Source: Auanema rhodensis (Eukaryota > Nematoda > Chromadorea > Rhabditida > Rhabditidae). Taken from it: a stretch of DNA of 64,000 nt. The notes beneath the pieces are model-generated. The model saw nothing but the letters and a program-made list of their open reading frames with translations. It ran no database searches and was not told where the DNA came from. A program made the translations under genes and the position numbers. The stretch is from the NCBI GenBank assembly GCA_964057225.1, contig OZ059897.1:4960001-5024000 (forward strand), given 5' to 3'. Shown here in pieces: positions 26,347 to 38,314 of this stretch (the stretch's first letter is position 1; each line of letters starts with the position of its first letter).

Positions 26347-28106
26347 CTAATATGGACATGGGGAATCTAATTTTGAAAACCGCATCTCTTTATCTTTCAC
26401 GTGAAGCAAGTTACATACCAAGTGCACATCACGTGTACATTTAATTAGCATAAATTAAAGTTAACGTAAATTTCAAAGTCATGGTTACCATGCACCAATA
26501 TCAATAAAAATTTGTTTTTAGACTAATATGGACATGGGGAATCTAATTTTGAAAATCGCATCTCTTTATCTTTCACGTGAAGCGAGTTACATACCAAGTG
26601 CACATCACGTGTACATTTAATCAGCATAAATTAAAGTTCACGTAAATTTCAAACTCATGGTTACCATGCACCAATATCAATAAAAATTTGTTTTTAGACT
26701 AATATGGACATGGGGAATCTAATTTTGAAAACCGCATCTCTTTATCTTTCACGTGAAGTGAGTTACATACCAAGTGCACAGCACGTGTACATTTAATTAG
26801 CATAAATTAAAGTTCACGTAAATTTCAAAGTCATGGTTACCATGCACCAATATCAATAAAAATTTGTTTTTAGACTAATATGGACATGGGGAATCTAATT
26901 GTGAAAACCGCATCTCTTTATCTTTCACGTGAAGCAAGTTACATACCAAGTGCACATCACGTGTACATTTAATTAGCATAAATTAAAGTTCACGTAAATT
27001 TCAAAGTCATGGTTACCATGCACCAATATCAATAAAAATTTGTTTTTAGACTAATATGGACATGGGGAATCTAAATTTGAAAACCGCATCTCTTTATCTT
27101 TCACGTGAAGCAAGTTACATACCAAGTGCACATCACGTGTACATTTAATTAGCATAAATTAAAGTTCACGTAAATTTCAAAGTCATGGTTACCATGCACC
27201 AATATCAATAAAAATTTGTTTTTAGACTAATATGGACATGGGGAATCTAATTTTGAAAACCGCATCTCTTTATCTTTCACGTGAAGTGGGTTACATACCA
27301 AGTGCACATCACGTGTACATTTAATTAGCATAAATTAAAGTTAACGTAAATTTCAAAGTCATGGTTACCATGCACCAATATCAATAAAAATTTGTTTTTA
27401 GACTAATATGGACATGGGGAATCTAATTTTGAAAACCGCATCTCTTTATCTTTCACGTGAAGCGAGTTACATACCAAGTGCACATCACGTGTACATTTAA
27501 TCAGCATAAATTAAAGTTCACGTAAATTTCAAACTCATGGTTACCATGCACCAATATCAATAAAAATTTGTTTTTAGACTAATATGGACATGGGGAATCT
27601 AATTTTGAAAACCGCATCTCTTTATCTTTCACGTGAAGTGAGTTACATACCAAGTGCACAGCACGTGTACATTTAATTAGCATAAATTAAAGTTCACGTA
27701 AATTTCAAAGTCATGGTTACCATGCACCAATATCAATAAAAATTTGTTTTTAGACTAATATGGACATGGGGAATCTAATTTTGAAAACCGCATCTCTTTA
27801 TCTTTCACGTGAAGCAAGTTACATACCAAGTGCACATCACGTGTACATTTAATTAGCATAAATTAAAGTTCACGTAAATTTCAAAGTCATGGTTACCATG
27901 CACCAATATCAATAAAAATTTGTTTTTAGACTAATATGGACATGGGGAATCTAATTTTGAAAACCGCATCTCTTTATCTTTCACGTGAAGTGAGTTACAT
28001 ACCAAGTGCACAGCACGTGTACATTTAATTAGCATAAATTAAAGTTCACGTAAATTTCAAAGTCATGGTTACCATGCACCAATATCAATAAAAATTTGTT
28101 TTTAGA
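26347..28106 (+). repeat. Two b-c-d-e-f type cassettes, second ending in d
   Basis: The first (26347-27226) has a b unit with CAAG instead of TGGG while keeping 'gttaacg', a c unit with 'aaaatcgc' near 26554, and the 'aattgtg' e unit. The second (27227-28106) ends b-c-d-e-d: the f unit is replaced by a second d (27931), with TGAG and 'acagcacgtg'. Both are 880 bp, so the swap did not change length. Confidence 0.85.
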
Positions 28107-30922
28107 CTAATATGGATATGGGGAATCTAATTTTGAAAACCGCATCTCTTTATCTTTCACGTGAAGCGAGTTACATACCAAGTGCACATCACGTGTACAT
28201 TTAATCAGCATAAATTAAAGTTCACGTAAATTTCAAACTCATGGTTACCATGCACCAATATCAATAAAAATTTGTTTTTAGACTAATATGGACATGGGGA
28301 ATCTAATTGTGAAAACCGCATCTCTTTATCTTTCACGTGAAGCGAGTTACATACCAAGTGCACATCACGTGTACATTTAATTAACATAAATTAAAGTTCA
28401 CGTAAATTTCAAACTCATGGTTACTATGCACCAATATCAATAAAAATTTGTTTTTAGACTAATATGGACATGGGGAATCTAATTTTGAAAACCACATCTC
28501 TTTATCTTTCACGTGAAGTGGGTTACATACCAAGTGCACATCACGTGTACATTTAATTAGCATAAATTAAAGTTCACGTAAATTTCAAAGTCATGGTTAC
28601 CATGCACCAATATCAATAACAATTTGTTTTTAGACTAATATGGACATGGGGAATCTAATTTTAAAAACCGCATCTCTTTATCTTTCACGTGAAGCAAGTT
28701 ACATACCAAGTGCACAGCACGTGTACATTTAATTAGCATAAATTAAAGTTCACGTAAATTTCAAAGTCATGGTTACCATGCACCAATATCAATAAAAATT
28801 TGTTTTTAGACTAATATGGACATGGGGAATCTAATTTTGAAAACCGCATCTCTTTATCTTTCACGTGAAGTGGGTTACATACCAAGTGCACATCACGTGT
28901 ACATTTAATTAGCATAAATTAAAGTTCACGTAAATTTCAAAGTCATGGTTACCATGCACCAATATCAATAAAAATTTGTTTTTAGACTAATATGGACATG
29001 GGGAATCTAATATTGAAAACCGGATCTCTTTATCTTTCACGTGAAGCAAGTTACATCCCAAGTGCACATCACGTGTACATTTAATTAGCATAAATTAAAG
29101 TTCACGTAAATTTCAAAGTCATGGTTACCATGCACCAATATCAATAAAAATTTGTTTTTAGACTAATATGGATATGGGGAATCTAATTTTGAAAACCGAA
29201 TCTCTTTATCTTTCACGTGAAGCGAGTTACATACCAAGTGCACATCACGTGTACATTTAATCAGCATAAATTAAAGTTCACGTAAATTTCAAACTCATGG
29301 TTACCATGCACCAATATCAATAAAAATTTGTTTTTAGACTAATATGGACATGGGGAATCTAATTGTGAAAACCGCATCTCTTTATCTTTCACGTGAAGCG
29401 AGTTACATACCAAGTGCACATCACGTGTACATTTAATTAACATAAATTAAAATTCACGTAAATTTCAAACTCATGGTTACTATGCACCAATATCAATAAA
29501 AATTTGTTTTCAGACTAATATGGACATGGGGAATCTAATTTTGAAAACCACATCTCTTTATCTTTCACGTGAAGTGGGTTACATACCAAGTGCACATCAC
29601 GTGTACATTTAATTAGCATAAATTAAAGTTCACGTAAATTTCAAAGTCATGGTTACCATGCACCAATATCAATAACAATTTGTTTTTAGACTAATATGGA
29701 CATGGGGAATCTAATTTTAAAAACCGCATCTCTTTATCTTTCACGTGAAGCAAGTTACATACCAAGTGCACAGCACGTGTACATTTAATTAGCATAAATT
29801 AAAGTTCACGTAAATTTCAAAGTCATGGTTACCATGCACCAATATCAATAAAAATTTGTTTTTAGACTAATATGGACATGGGGAATCTAATTTTGAAAAC
29901 CGCATCTCTTTATCTTTCACGTGAAGTGGGTTACATACCAAGTGCACATCACGTGTACATTTAATTAGCATAAATTAAAGTTCACGTAAATTTCAAAGTC
30001 ATGGTTACCATGCACCAATATCTATAAAAATTTGTTTTTAGACTAATATGGACATGGGGAATCTAATATTGAAAACCGGATCTCTTTATCTTTCACGTGA
30101 AGCAAGTTACATCCCAAGTGCACATCACGTGTACATTTAATTAGCATAAATTAAAGTTCACGTAAATTTCAAAGTCATGGTTACCATGCACCAATATCAA
30201 TAAAAATTTGTTTTTAGACTAATATGGATATGGGGAATCTAATTTTGAAAACCGAATCTCTTTATCTTTCACGTGAAGCGAGTTACATACCAAGTGCACA
30301 TCACGTGTACATTTAATCAGCATAAATTAAAGTTCACGTAAATTTCAAACTCATGGTTACCATGCACCAATATCAATAAAAATTTGTTTTTAGACTAATA
30401 TGGACATGGGGAATCTAATTGTGAAAACCGCATCTCTTTATCTTTCACGTGAAGCGAGTTACATACCAAGTGCACATCACGTGTACATTTAATTAACATA
30501 AATTAAAGTTCACGTAAATTTCAAACTCATGGTTACCATGCACCAATATCAATAAAAATTTGTTTTTAGACTAATATGGACATGGGGAATCTAATTTTGA
30601 AAACCACATCTCTTTATCTTTCACGTGAAGTGGGTTACATACCAAGTGCACATCACGTGTACATTTAATTAGCATAAATTAAAGTTCACGTAAATTTCAA
30701 AGTCATGGTTACCATGAACCAATATCAATAAAAATTTGTTTTTAGACTAATATGGACATGGGGAATTTAATTTTAAAAACCGCATCTCTTTATCTTTCAC
30801 GTGAAGCAAGTTACATACCAAGTGCACAGCACGTGTACATTTAATTAGCATAAATTAAAGTTCACGTAAATTTCAAAGTCATGGTTACCATGCACCAATA
30901 TCAATAAAAATTTGTTTTTAGA
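28107..30922 (+). repeat. g-to-a cassette with internal 1056-bp six-monomer duplication
   Basis: Order is g-h-i-j-k-l-m then h-i-j-k-l-m-n-o-a. The h-to-m block (28283-29338) is repeated at 29339-30394. The second block has private bases: 'aaaattcacg' near 29450 and 'ttttcagac' near 29508 in h, and 'atctataaa' near 30021 in k. These tag all of its later descendants. Confidence 0.88.
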
Positions 30923-33210
30923 CTAATATGGACATGGGGAATCTAATTTTGAAAACCGCATCTCTTTATCTTTCACGTGAAGTGGGTTACATACCAAGTG
31001 CACATCACGTGTACATTTAATTAGCATAAATTAAAGTTAACGTAAATTTCAAAGTCATGGTTACCATGCACCAATATCAATAAAAATTTGTTTTTAGACT
31101 AATATGGACATGGGGAATCTAATTTTGAAAACCGCATCTCTTTATCTTTCACGTGAAGCGAGTTACATACCAAGTGCACATCACGTGTACATTTAATCAG
31201 CATAAATTAAAGTTCACGTAAATTTCAAACTCATGGTTACCATGCACCAATATCAATAAAAATTTGTTTTTAGACTAATATGGACATGGGGAATCTAATT
31301 TTGAAAACCGCATCTCTTTATCTTTCACGTGAAGTGAGTTACATACCAAGTGCACAGCACGTGTACATTTAATTAGCATAAATTAAAGTTCACGTAAATT
31401 TCAAAGTCATGGTTACCATGCACCAATATCAATAAAAATTTGTTTTTAGACTAATATGGACATGGGGAATCTAATTTTGAAAACCGCATCTCTTTATCTT
31501 TCACGTGAAGCAAGTTACATACCAAGTGCACATCACGTGTACATTTAATTAGCATAAATTAAAGTTCACGTAAATTTCAAAGTCATGGTTACCATGCACC
31601 AATATCAATAAAAATTTGTTTTTAGACTAATATGGACATGGGGAATCTAATTTTGAAAACCGCATCTCTTTATCTTTCACGTGAAGTGGGTTACATACCA
31701 AGTGCACATCACGTGTACATTTAATTAGCATAAATTAAAGTTAACGTAAATTTCAAAGTCATGGTTACCATGCACCAATATCAATAAAAATTTGTTTTTA
31801 GACTAATATGGACATGGGGAATCTAATTGTGAAAACCGCATCTCTTTATCTTTCACGTGAAGCGAGTTACATACCAAGTGCACATCACGTGTACATTTAA
31901 TTAACATAAATTAAAATTCACGTAAATTTCAAACTCATGGTTACTATGCACCAATATCAATAAAAATTTGTTTTCAGACTAATATGGACATGGGGAATCT
32001 AATTTTGAAAACCACATCTCTTTATCTTTCACGTGAAGTGGGTTACATACCAAGTGCACATCACGTGTACATTTAATTAGCATAAATTAAAGTTCACGTA
32101 AATTTCAAAGTCATGGTTACCATGCACCAATATCAATAACAATTTGTTTTTAGACTAATATGGACATGGGGAATCTAATTTTAAAAACCGCATCTCTTTA
32201 TCTTTCACGTGAAGCAAGTTACATACCAAGTGCACAGCACGTGTACATTTAATTAGCATAAATTAAAGTTCACGTAAATTTCAAAGTCATGGTTACCATG
32301 CACCAATATCAATAAAAATTTGTTTTTAGACTAATATGGACATGGGGAATCTAATTTTGAAAACCGCATCTCTTTATCTTTCACGTGAAGTGGGTTACAT
32401 ACCAAGTGCACATCACGTGTACATTTAATTAGCATAAATTAAAGTTCACGTAAATTTCAAAGTCATGGTTACCATGCACCAATATCTATAAAAATTTGTT
32501 TTTAGACTAATATGGACATGGGGAATCTAATATTGAAAACCGGATCTCTTTATCTTTCACGTGAAGCAAGTTACATCCCAAGTGCACATCACGTGTACAT
32601 TTAATTAGCATAAATTAAAGTTCACGTAAATTTCAAAGTCATGGTTACCATGCACCAATATCAATAAAAATTTGTTTTTAGACTAATATGGATATGGGGA
32701 ATCTAATTTTGAAAACCGAATCTCTTTATCTTTCACGTGAAGCGAGTTACATACCAAGTGCACATCACGTGTACATTTAATCAGCATAAATTAAAGTTCA
32801 CGTAAATTTCAAACTCATGGTTACCATGCACCAATATCAATAAAAATTTGTTTTTAGACTAATATGGACATGGGGAATCTAATTTTGAAAACCACATCTC
32901 TTTATCTTTCACGTGAAGTGGGTTACATACCAAGTGCACATCACGTGTACATTTAATTAGCATAAATTAAAGTTCACGTAAATTTCAAAGTCATGGTTAC
33001 CATGAACCAATATCAATAAAAATTTGTTTTTAGACTAATATGGACATGGGGAATTTAATTTTAAAAACCGCATCTCTTTATCTTTCACGTGAAGCAAGTT
33101 ACATACCAAGTGCACAGCACGTGTACATTTAATTAGCATAAATTAAAGTTCACGTAAATTTCAAAGTCATGGTTACCATGCACCAATATCAATAAAAATT
33201 TGTTTTTAGA
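30923..33210 (+). repeat. b-c-d-e-b segment followed by a deleted h-to-a cassette
   Basis: Units b-c-d-e-b (30923-31802) lead into a second tagged h-i-j-k-l-m block (31803-32858) with the same 'aaaattcacg', 'ttttcagac' and 'atctataaa' bases as the block at 29339, exactly 14 units (2464 bp) upstream. In this copy unit n is missing: m (32683) is followed directly by o (32859) and a (33035). The deletion removed exactly one monomer and kept the phase. Confidence 0.87.
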
Positions 33211-34090
33211 CTAATATGGACATGGGGAATCTAATTTTGAAAACCGCATCTCTTTATCTTTCACGTGAAGTGAGTTACATACCAAGTGCACAGCACGTGT
33301 ACATTTAATTAGCATAAATTAAAGTTCACGTAAATTTCAAAGTCATGGTTACCATGCACCAATATCAATAAAAATTTGTTTTTAGACTAATATGGACATG
33401 GGGAATCTAATTTTGAAAACCGCATCTCTTTATCTTTCACGTGAAGCAAGTTACATACCAAGTGCACATCACGTGTACATTTAATTAGCATAAATTAAAG
33501 TTCACGTAAATTTCAAAGTCATGGTTACCATGCACCAATATCAATAAAAATTTGTTTTTAGACTAATATGGACATGGGGAATCTAATTTTGAAAACCGCA
33601 TCTCTTTATCTTTCACGTGAAGTGGGTTACATACCAAGTGCACATCACGTGTACATTTAATTAGCATAAATTAAAGTTAACGTAAATTTCAAAGTCATGG
33701 TTACCATGCACCAATATCAATAAAAATTTGTTTTTAGACTAATATGGACATGGGGAATCTAATTTTGAAAACCGCATCTCTTTATCTTTCACGTGAAGCG
33801 AGTTACATACCAAGTGCACATCACGTGTACATTTAATCAGCATAAATTAAAGTTCACGTAAATTTCAAACTCATGGTTACCATGCACCAATATCAATAAA
33901 AATTTGTTTTTAGACTAATATGGACATGGGGAATCTAATTTTGAAAACCGCATCTCTTTATCTTTCACGTGAAGTGAGTTACATACCAAGTGCACAGCAC
34001 GTGTACATTTAATTAGCATAAATTAAAGTTCACGTAAATTTCAAAGTCATGGTTACCATGCACCAATATCAATAAAAATTTGTTTTTAGA
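33211..34090 (+). repeat. d-e-b-c-d segment
   Basis: After unit a at 33035 the array continues d (33211), e (33387), b (33563), c (33739) and d (33915), so the b-c pair expected before the first d has been lost by an in-register exchange. The f type ('ctaaatttg') is not seen again downstream of about 27.2 kb. Confidence 0.82.
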
Positions 34091-34970
34091 CTAATATGGA
34101 CATGGGAAATCTAATTTTGAAAACCGCATCTCTTTATCTTTCACGTGAAGCAAGTTACACTCCAAGTGCACAGCACGTGTTCATTTAATTAGCATAAATT
34201 AAAGTTCACGTAAATTTCAAAGTCATGGTTACCATGCACCAATATCAATAAAAATTTGTTTTTAGACTAATATGGACATGAGGAATCTAATTTTGAAAAC
34301 CGCATCTCTTTATCTTTCACGTGAAGCGAGTTACATACCAAGTGCACAGCACGTGTACATTTAATTAGCATAAATTAAAGTTCACGTAAATTTCAAAGTC
34401 ATGGTTACCATGCACCAATATCAATAAAAATTTGTTTTTAGACTAATATGGACATGGGGAATCTAATTTTGAAAACCGCATCTCTTTATCTTTCACGTGA
34501 AGCGAGTTAAATACCAAGTGCACAGCACGTGTACATTTAATTAGCATAAATTAAAGTTCACGTAAATTTCAAAGTCATGGTTACCATGCACCAATATCAA
34601 TAAAAATTTGTTTTTAGACTAATATGGACATGGGGAATCTAATTTTGAAAACCGCATCTCTTTATCTTTCACGTGAAGCGAGTTACATACCAAGTGCACA
34701 TCACGGGTACATTTAATTAGCATAAATTAAAGTTCACGTAAATTTCAAAGTCATGGTTACCATGCACCAATATCAATAAAAATTTGTTTTTAGACTAATA
34801 TGGACATGGGGAATCTAATTTTGAAAACCGCATCTCTTTATCTTTCACGTGAAGCGAGTTACATACCAAGTGCACATCACGTGTACATTTAATTAGCATA
34901 AATTAAAGTTCACGTAAATTTCAAAGTCATGGTTACCATGCACCAATATCAATAAAAATTTGTTTTTAGA
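34091..34970 (+). repeat. p-q-r-s-t five-monomer cassette (880 bp), first copy
   Basis: Units: p ('gggaaatc', CAAG, 'tacactcc', 'acagcacgtgttc'), q ('catgaggaat', CGAG, 'acagc'), r (CGAG, 'acagc', here with 'gttaaatacc' near 34507), s (CACGGGTAC near 34703) and t (CGAG). It closely resembles the units at 7921-8800, about 26 kb away, though p differs ('tacactcc' against 'tacacacc'). Confidence 0.85.
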
Positions 34971-37900
34971 CTAATATGGACATGGGGAATCTAATTTTGA
35001 AAACCGCATCTCTTTATCTTTCACGTGAAGTGGGTTACATACCAAGTGCACATCACGTGTACATTTAATTAGCATAAATTAAAGTTAACGTAAATTTCAA
35101 AGTCATGGTTACCATGCACCAATATCAATAAAAATTTGTTTTTAGACTAATATGGACATGGGGAATCTAATTTTGAAAACCGCATCTCTTTATCTTTCAC
35201 GTGAAGCGAGTTACATACCAAGTGCACATCACGTGTACATTTAATCAGCATAAATTAAAGTTCACGTAAATTTCAAACTCATGGTTACCATTCACCAATA
35301 TCAATAAAAATTTGTTTTTAGACTAATATGGACATGGGGAATCTAATTTTGAAAACCGCATCTCTTTATCTTTCACGTGAAGTGAGTTACATACCAAGTG
35401 CACAGCACGTGTACATTTAATTAGCATAAATTAAAGTTCACGTAAATTTCAAAGTCATGGTTACCATGCACCAATATCAATAAAAATTTGTTTTTAGACT
35501 AATATGGACATGGGGAATCTAATTTTGAAAACCGCATCTCTTTATCTTTCACGTGAAGCAAGTTACATACCAAGTGCACATCACGTGTACATTTAATTAG
35601 CATAAATTAAAGTTCACGTAAATTTCAAAGTCATGGTTACCATGCACCAATATCAATAAAAATTTGTTTTTAGACTAATATGGACATGGGGAATCTAATT
35701 TTGAAAACCGCATCTCTTTATCTTTCACGTGAAGTGGGTTACATACCAAGTGCACATCACGTGTACATTTAATTAGCATAAATTAAAGTTAACGTAAATT
35801 TCAAAGTCATGGTTACCATGCACCAATATCAATAAAAATTTGTTTTTAGACTAATATGGACATGGGGAATCTAATTTTGAAAACCGCATCTCTTTATCTT
35901 TCACGTGAAGCGAGTTACATACCAAGTGCACATCACGTGTACATTTAATCAGCATAAATTAAAGTTCACGTAAATTTCAAACTCATGGTTACCATGCACC
36001 AATATCAATAAAAATTTGTTTTTAGACTAATATGGACATGGGGAATCTAATTTTGAAAACCGCATCTCTTTATCTTTCACGTGAAGTGAGTTACATACCA
36101 AGTGCACAGCACGTGTACATTTAATTAGCATAAATTAAAGTTCACGTAAATTTCAAAGTCATGGTTACCATGCACCAATATCAATAAAAATTTGTTTTTA
36201 GACTAATATGGACATGGGGAATCTAATTTTGAAAACCGCATCTCTTTATCTTTCACGTGAAGCAAGTTACACTCCAAGTGCACAGCACGTGTTCATTTAA
36301 TTAGCATAAATTAAAGTTCACGTAAATTTCAAAGTCATGGTTACCATGCACCAATATCAATAAAAATTTGTTTTTAGACTAATATGGACATGAGGAATCT
36401 AATTTTGAAAACCGCATCTCTTTATCTTTCACGTGAAGCGAGTTACATACCAAGTGCACAGCACGTGTACATTTAATTAGCATAAATTAAAGTTCACGTA
36501 AATTTCAAAGTCATGGTTACCATGCACCAATATCAATAAAAATTTGTTTTTAGACTAATATGGACATGGGGAATCTAATTTTGAAAACCGCATCTCTTTA
36601 TCTTTCACGTGAAGCGAGTTACATACCAAGTGCACAGCACGTGTACATTTAATTAGCATAAATTAAAGTTCACGTAAATTTCAAAGTCATGGTTACCATG
36701 CACCAATATCAATAAAAATTTGTTTTTAGACTAATATGGACATGGGGAATCTAATTTTGAAAACCGCATCTCTTTATCTTTCACGTGAAGTGGGTTACAT
36801 ACCAAGTGCACATCACGTGTACATTTAATTAGCATAAATTAAAGTTAACGTAAATTTCAAAGTCATGGTTACCATGCACCAATATCAATAAAAATTTGTT
36901 TTTAGACTAATATGGACATGGGGAATCTAATTTTGAAAACCGCATCTCTTTATCTTTCACGTGAAGCGAGTTACATACCAAGTGCACATCACGTGTACAT
37001 TTAATCAGCATAAATTAAAGTTCACGTAAATTTCAAACTCATGGTTACCATGCACCAATATCAATAAAAATTTGTTTTTAGACTAATATGGACATGGGGA
37101 ATCTAATTTTGAAAACCGCATCTCTTTATCTTTCACGTGAAGTGAGTTACATACCAAGTGCACAGCACGTGTACATTTAATTAGCATAAATTAAAGTTCA
37201 CGTAAATTTCAAAGTCATGGTTACCATGCACCAATATCAATAAAAATTTGTTTTTAGACTAATATGGACATGGGGAATCTAATTTTGAAAACCGCATCTC
37301 TTTATCTTTCACGTGAAGCAAGTTACACTCCAAGTGCACAGCACGTGTTCATTTAATTAGCATAAATTAAAGTTCACGTAAATTTCAAAGTCATGGTTAC
37401 CATGCACCAATATCAATAAAAATTTGTTTTTAGACTAATATGGACATGAGGAATCTAATTTTGAAAACCGCATCTCTTTATCTTTCACGTGAAGCGAGTT
37501 ACATACCAAGTGCACAGCACGTGTACATTTAATTAGCATAAATTAAAGTTCACGTAAATTTCAAAGTCATGGTTACCATGCACCAATATCAATAAAAATT
37601 TGTTTTTAGACTAATATGGACATGGGGAATCTAATTTTGAAAACCGCATCTCTTTATCTTTCACGTGAAGCGAGTTACATACCAAGTGCACAGCACGTGT
37701 ACATTTAATTAGCATAAATTAAAGTTCACGTAAATTTCAAAGTCATGGTTACCATGCACCAATATCAATAAAAATTTGTTTTTAGACTAATATGGACATG
37801 GGGAATCTAATTTTGAAAACCGCATCTCTTTATCTTTCACGTGAAGCGAGTTACATACCAAGTGCACATCACGGGTACATTTAATTAGCATAAATTAAAG

Positions 37901-38314
37901 TTCACGTAAATTTCAAAGTCATGGTTACCATGCACCAATATCAATAAAAATTTGTTTTTAGACTAATATGGACATGGGGAATCTAATTTTGAAAACCGCA
38001 TCTCTTTATCTTTCACGTGAAGCGAGTTACATACCAAGTGCACATCACGTGTACATTTAATTAGCATAAATTAAAGTTCACGTAAATTTCAAAGTCATGG
38101 TTACCATGCACCAATATCAATAAAAATTTGTTTTTAGACTAATATGGACATGGGGAATCTAATTTTGAAAACCGCATCTCTTTATCTTTCACGTGAAGCA
38201 AGTTACATACCAAGTGCACATCACGTGTACATTTGATTAGCATAAATTAAAGTTCACGTAAATTTCAAAGTCATGGTTACCATGCACCAATATCAATAAA
38301 AATTCGTTTTTAGA
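34971..38314 (+). repeat. b-c-d and p-q-r cassette mosaic with a 1056-bp HOR
   Basis: Order: b-c-d-e, b-c-d-p-q-r (35675-36730), b-c-d-p-q-r-s-t (36731-38138), then a CAAG unit with 'ttgattagc' and 'aattcgttt' (38139-38314). The six-monomer set b-c-d-p-q-r is a 1056-bp tandem HOR. A private base 'ccattcacc' lies near 35289. Two cassettes that sit more than 8 kb apart in the left half of the window have been joined and amplified together here. Confidence 0.86.
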
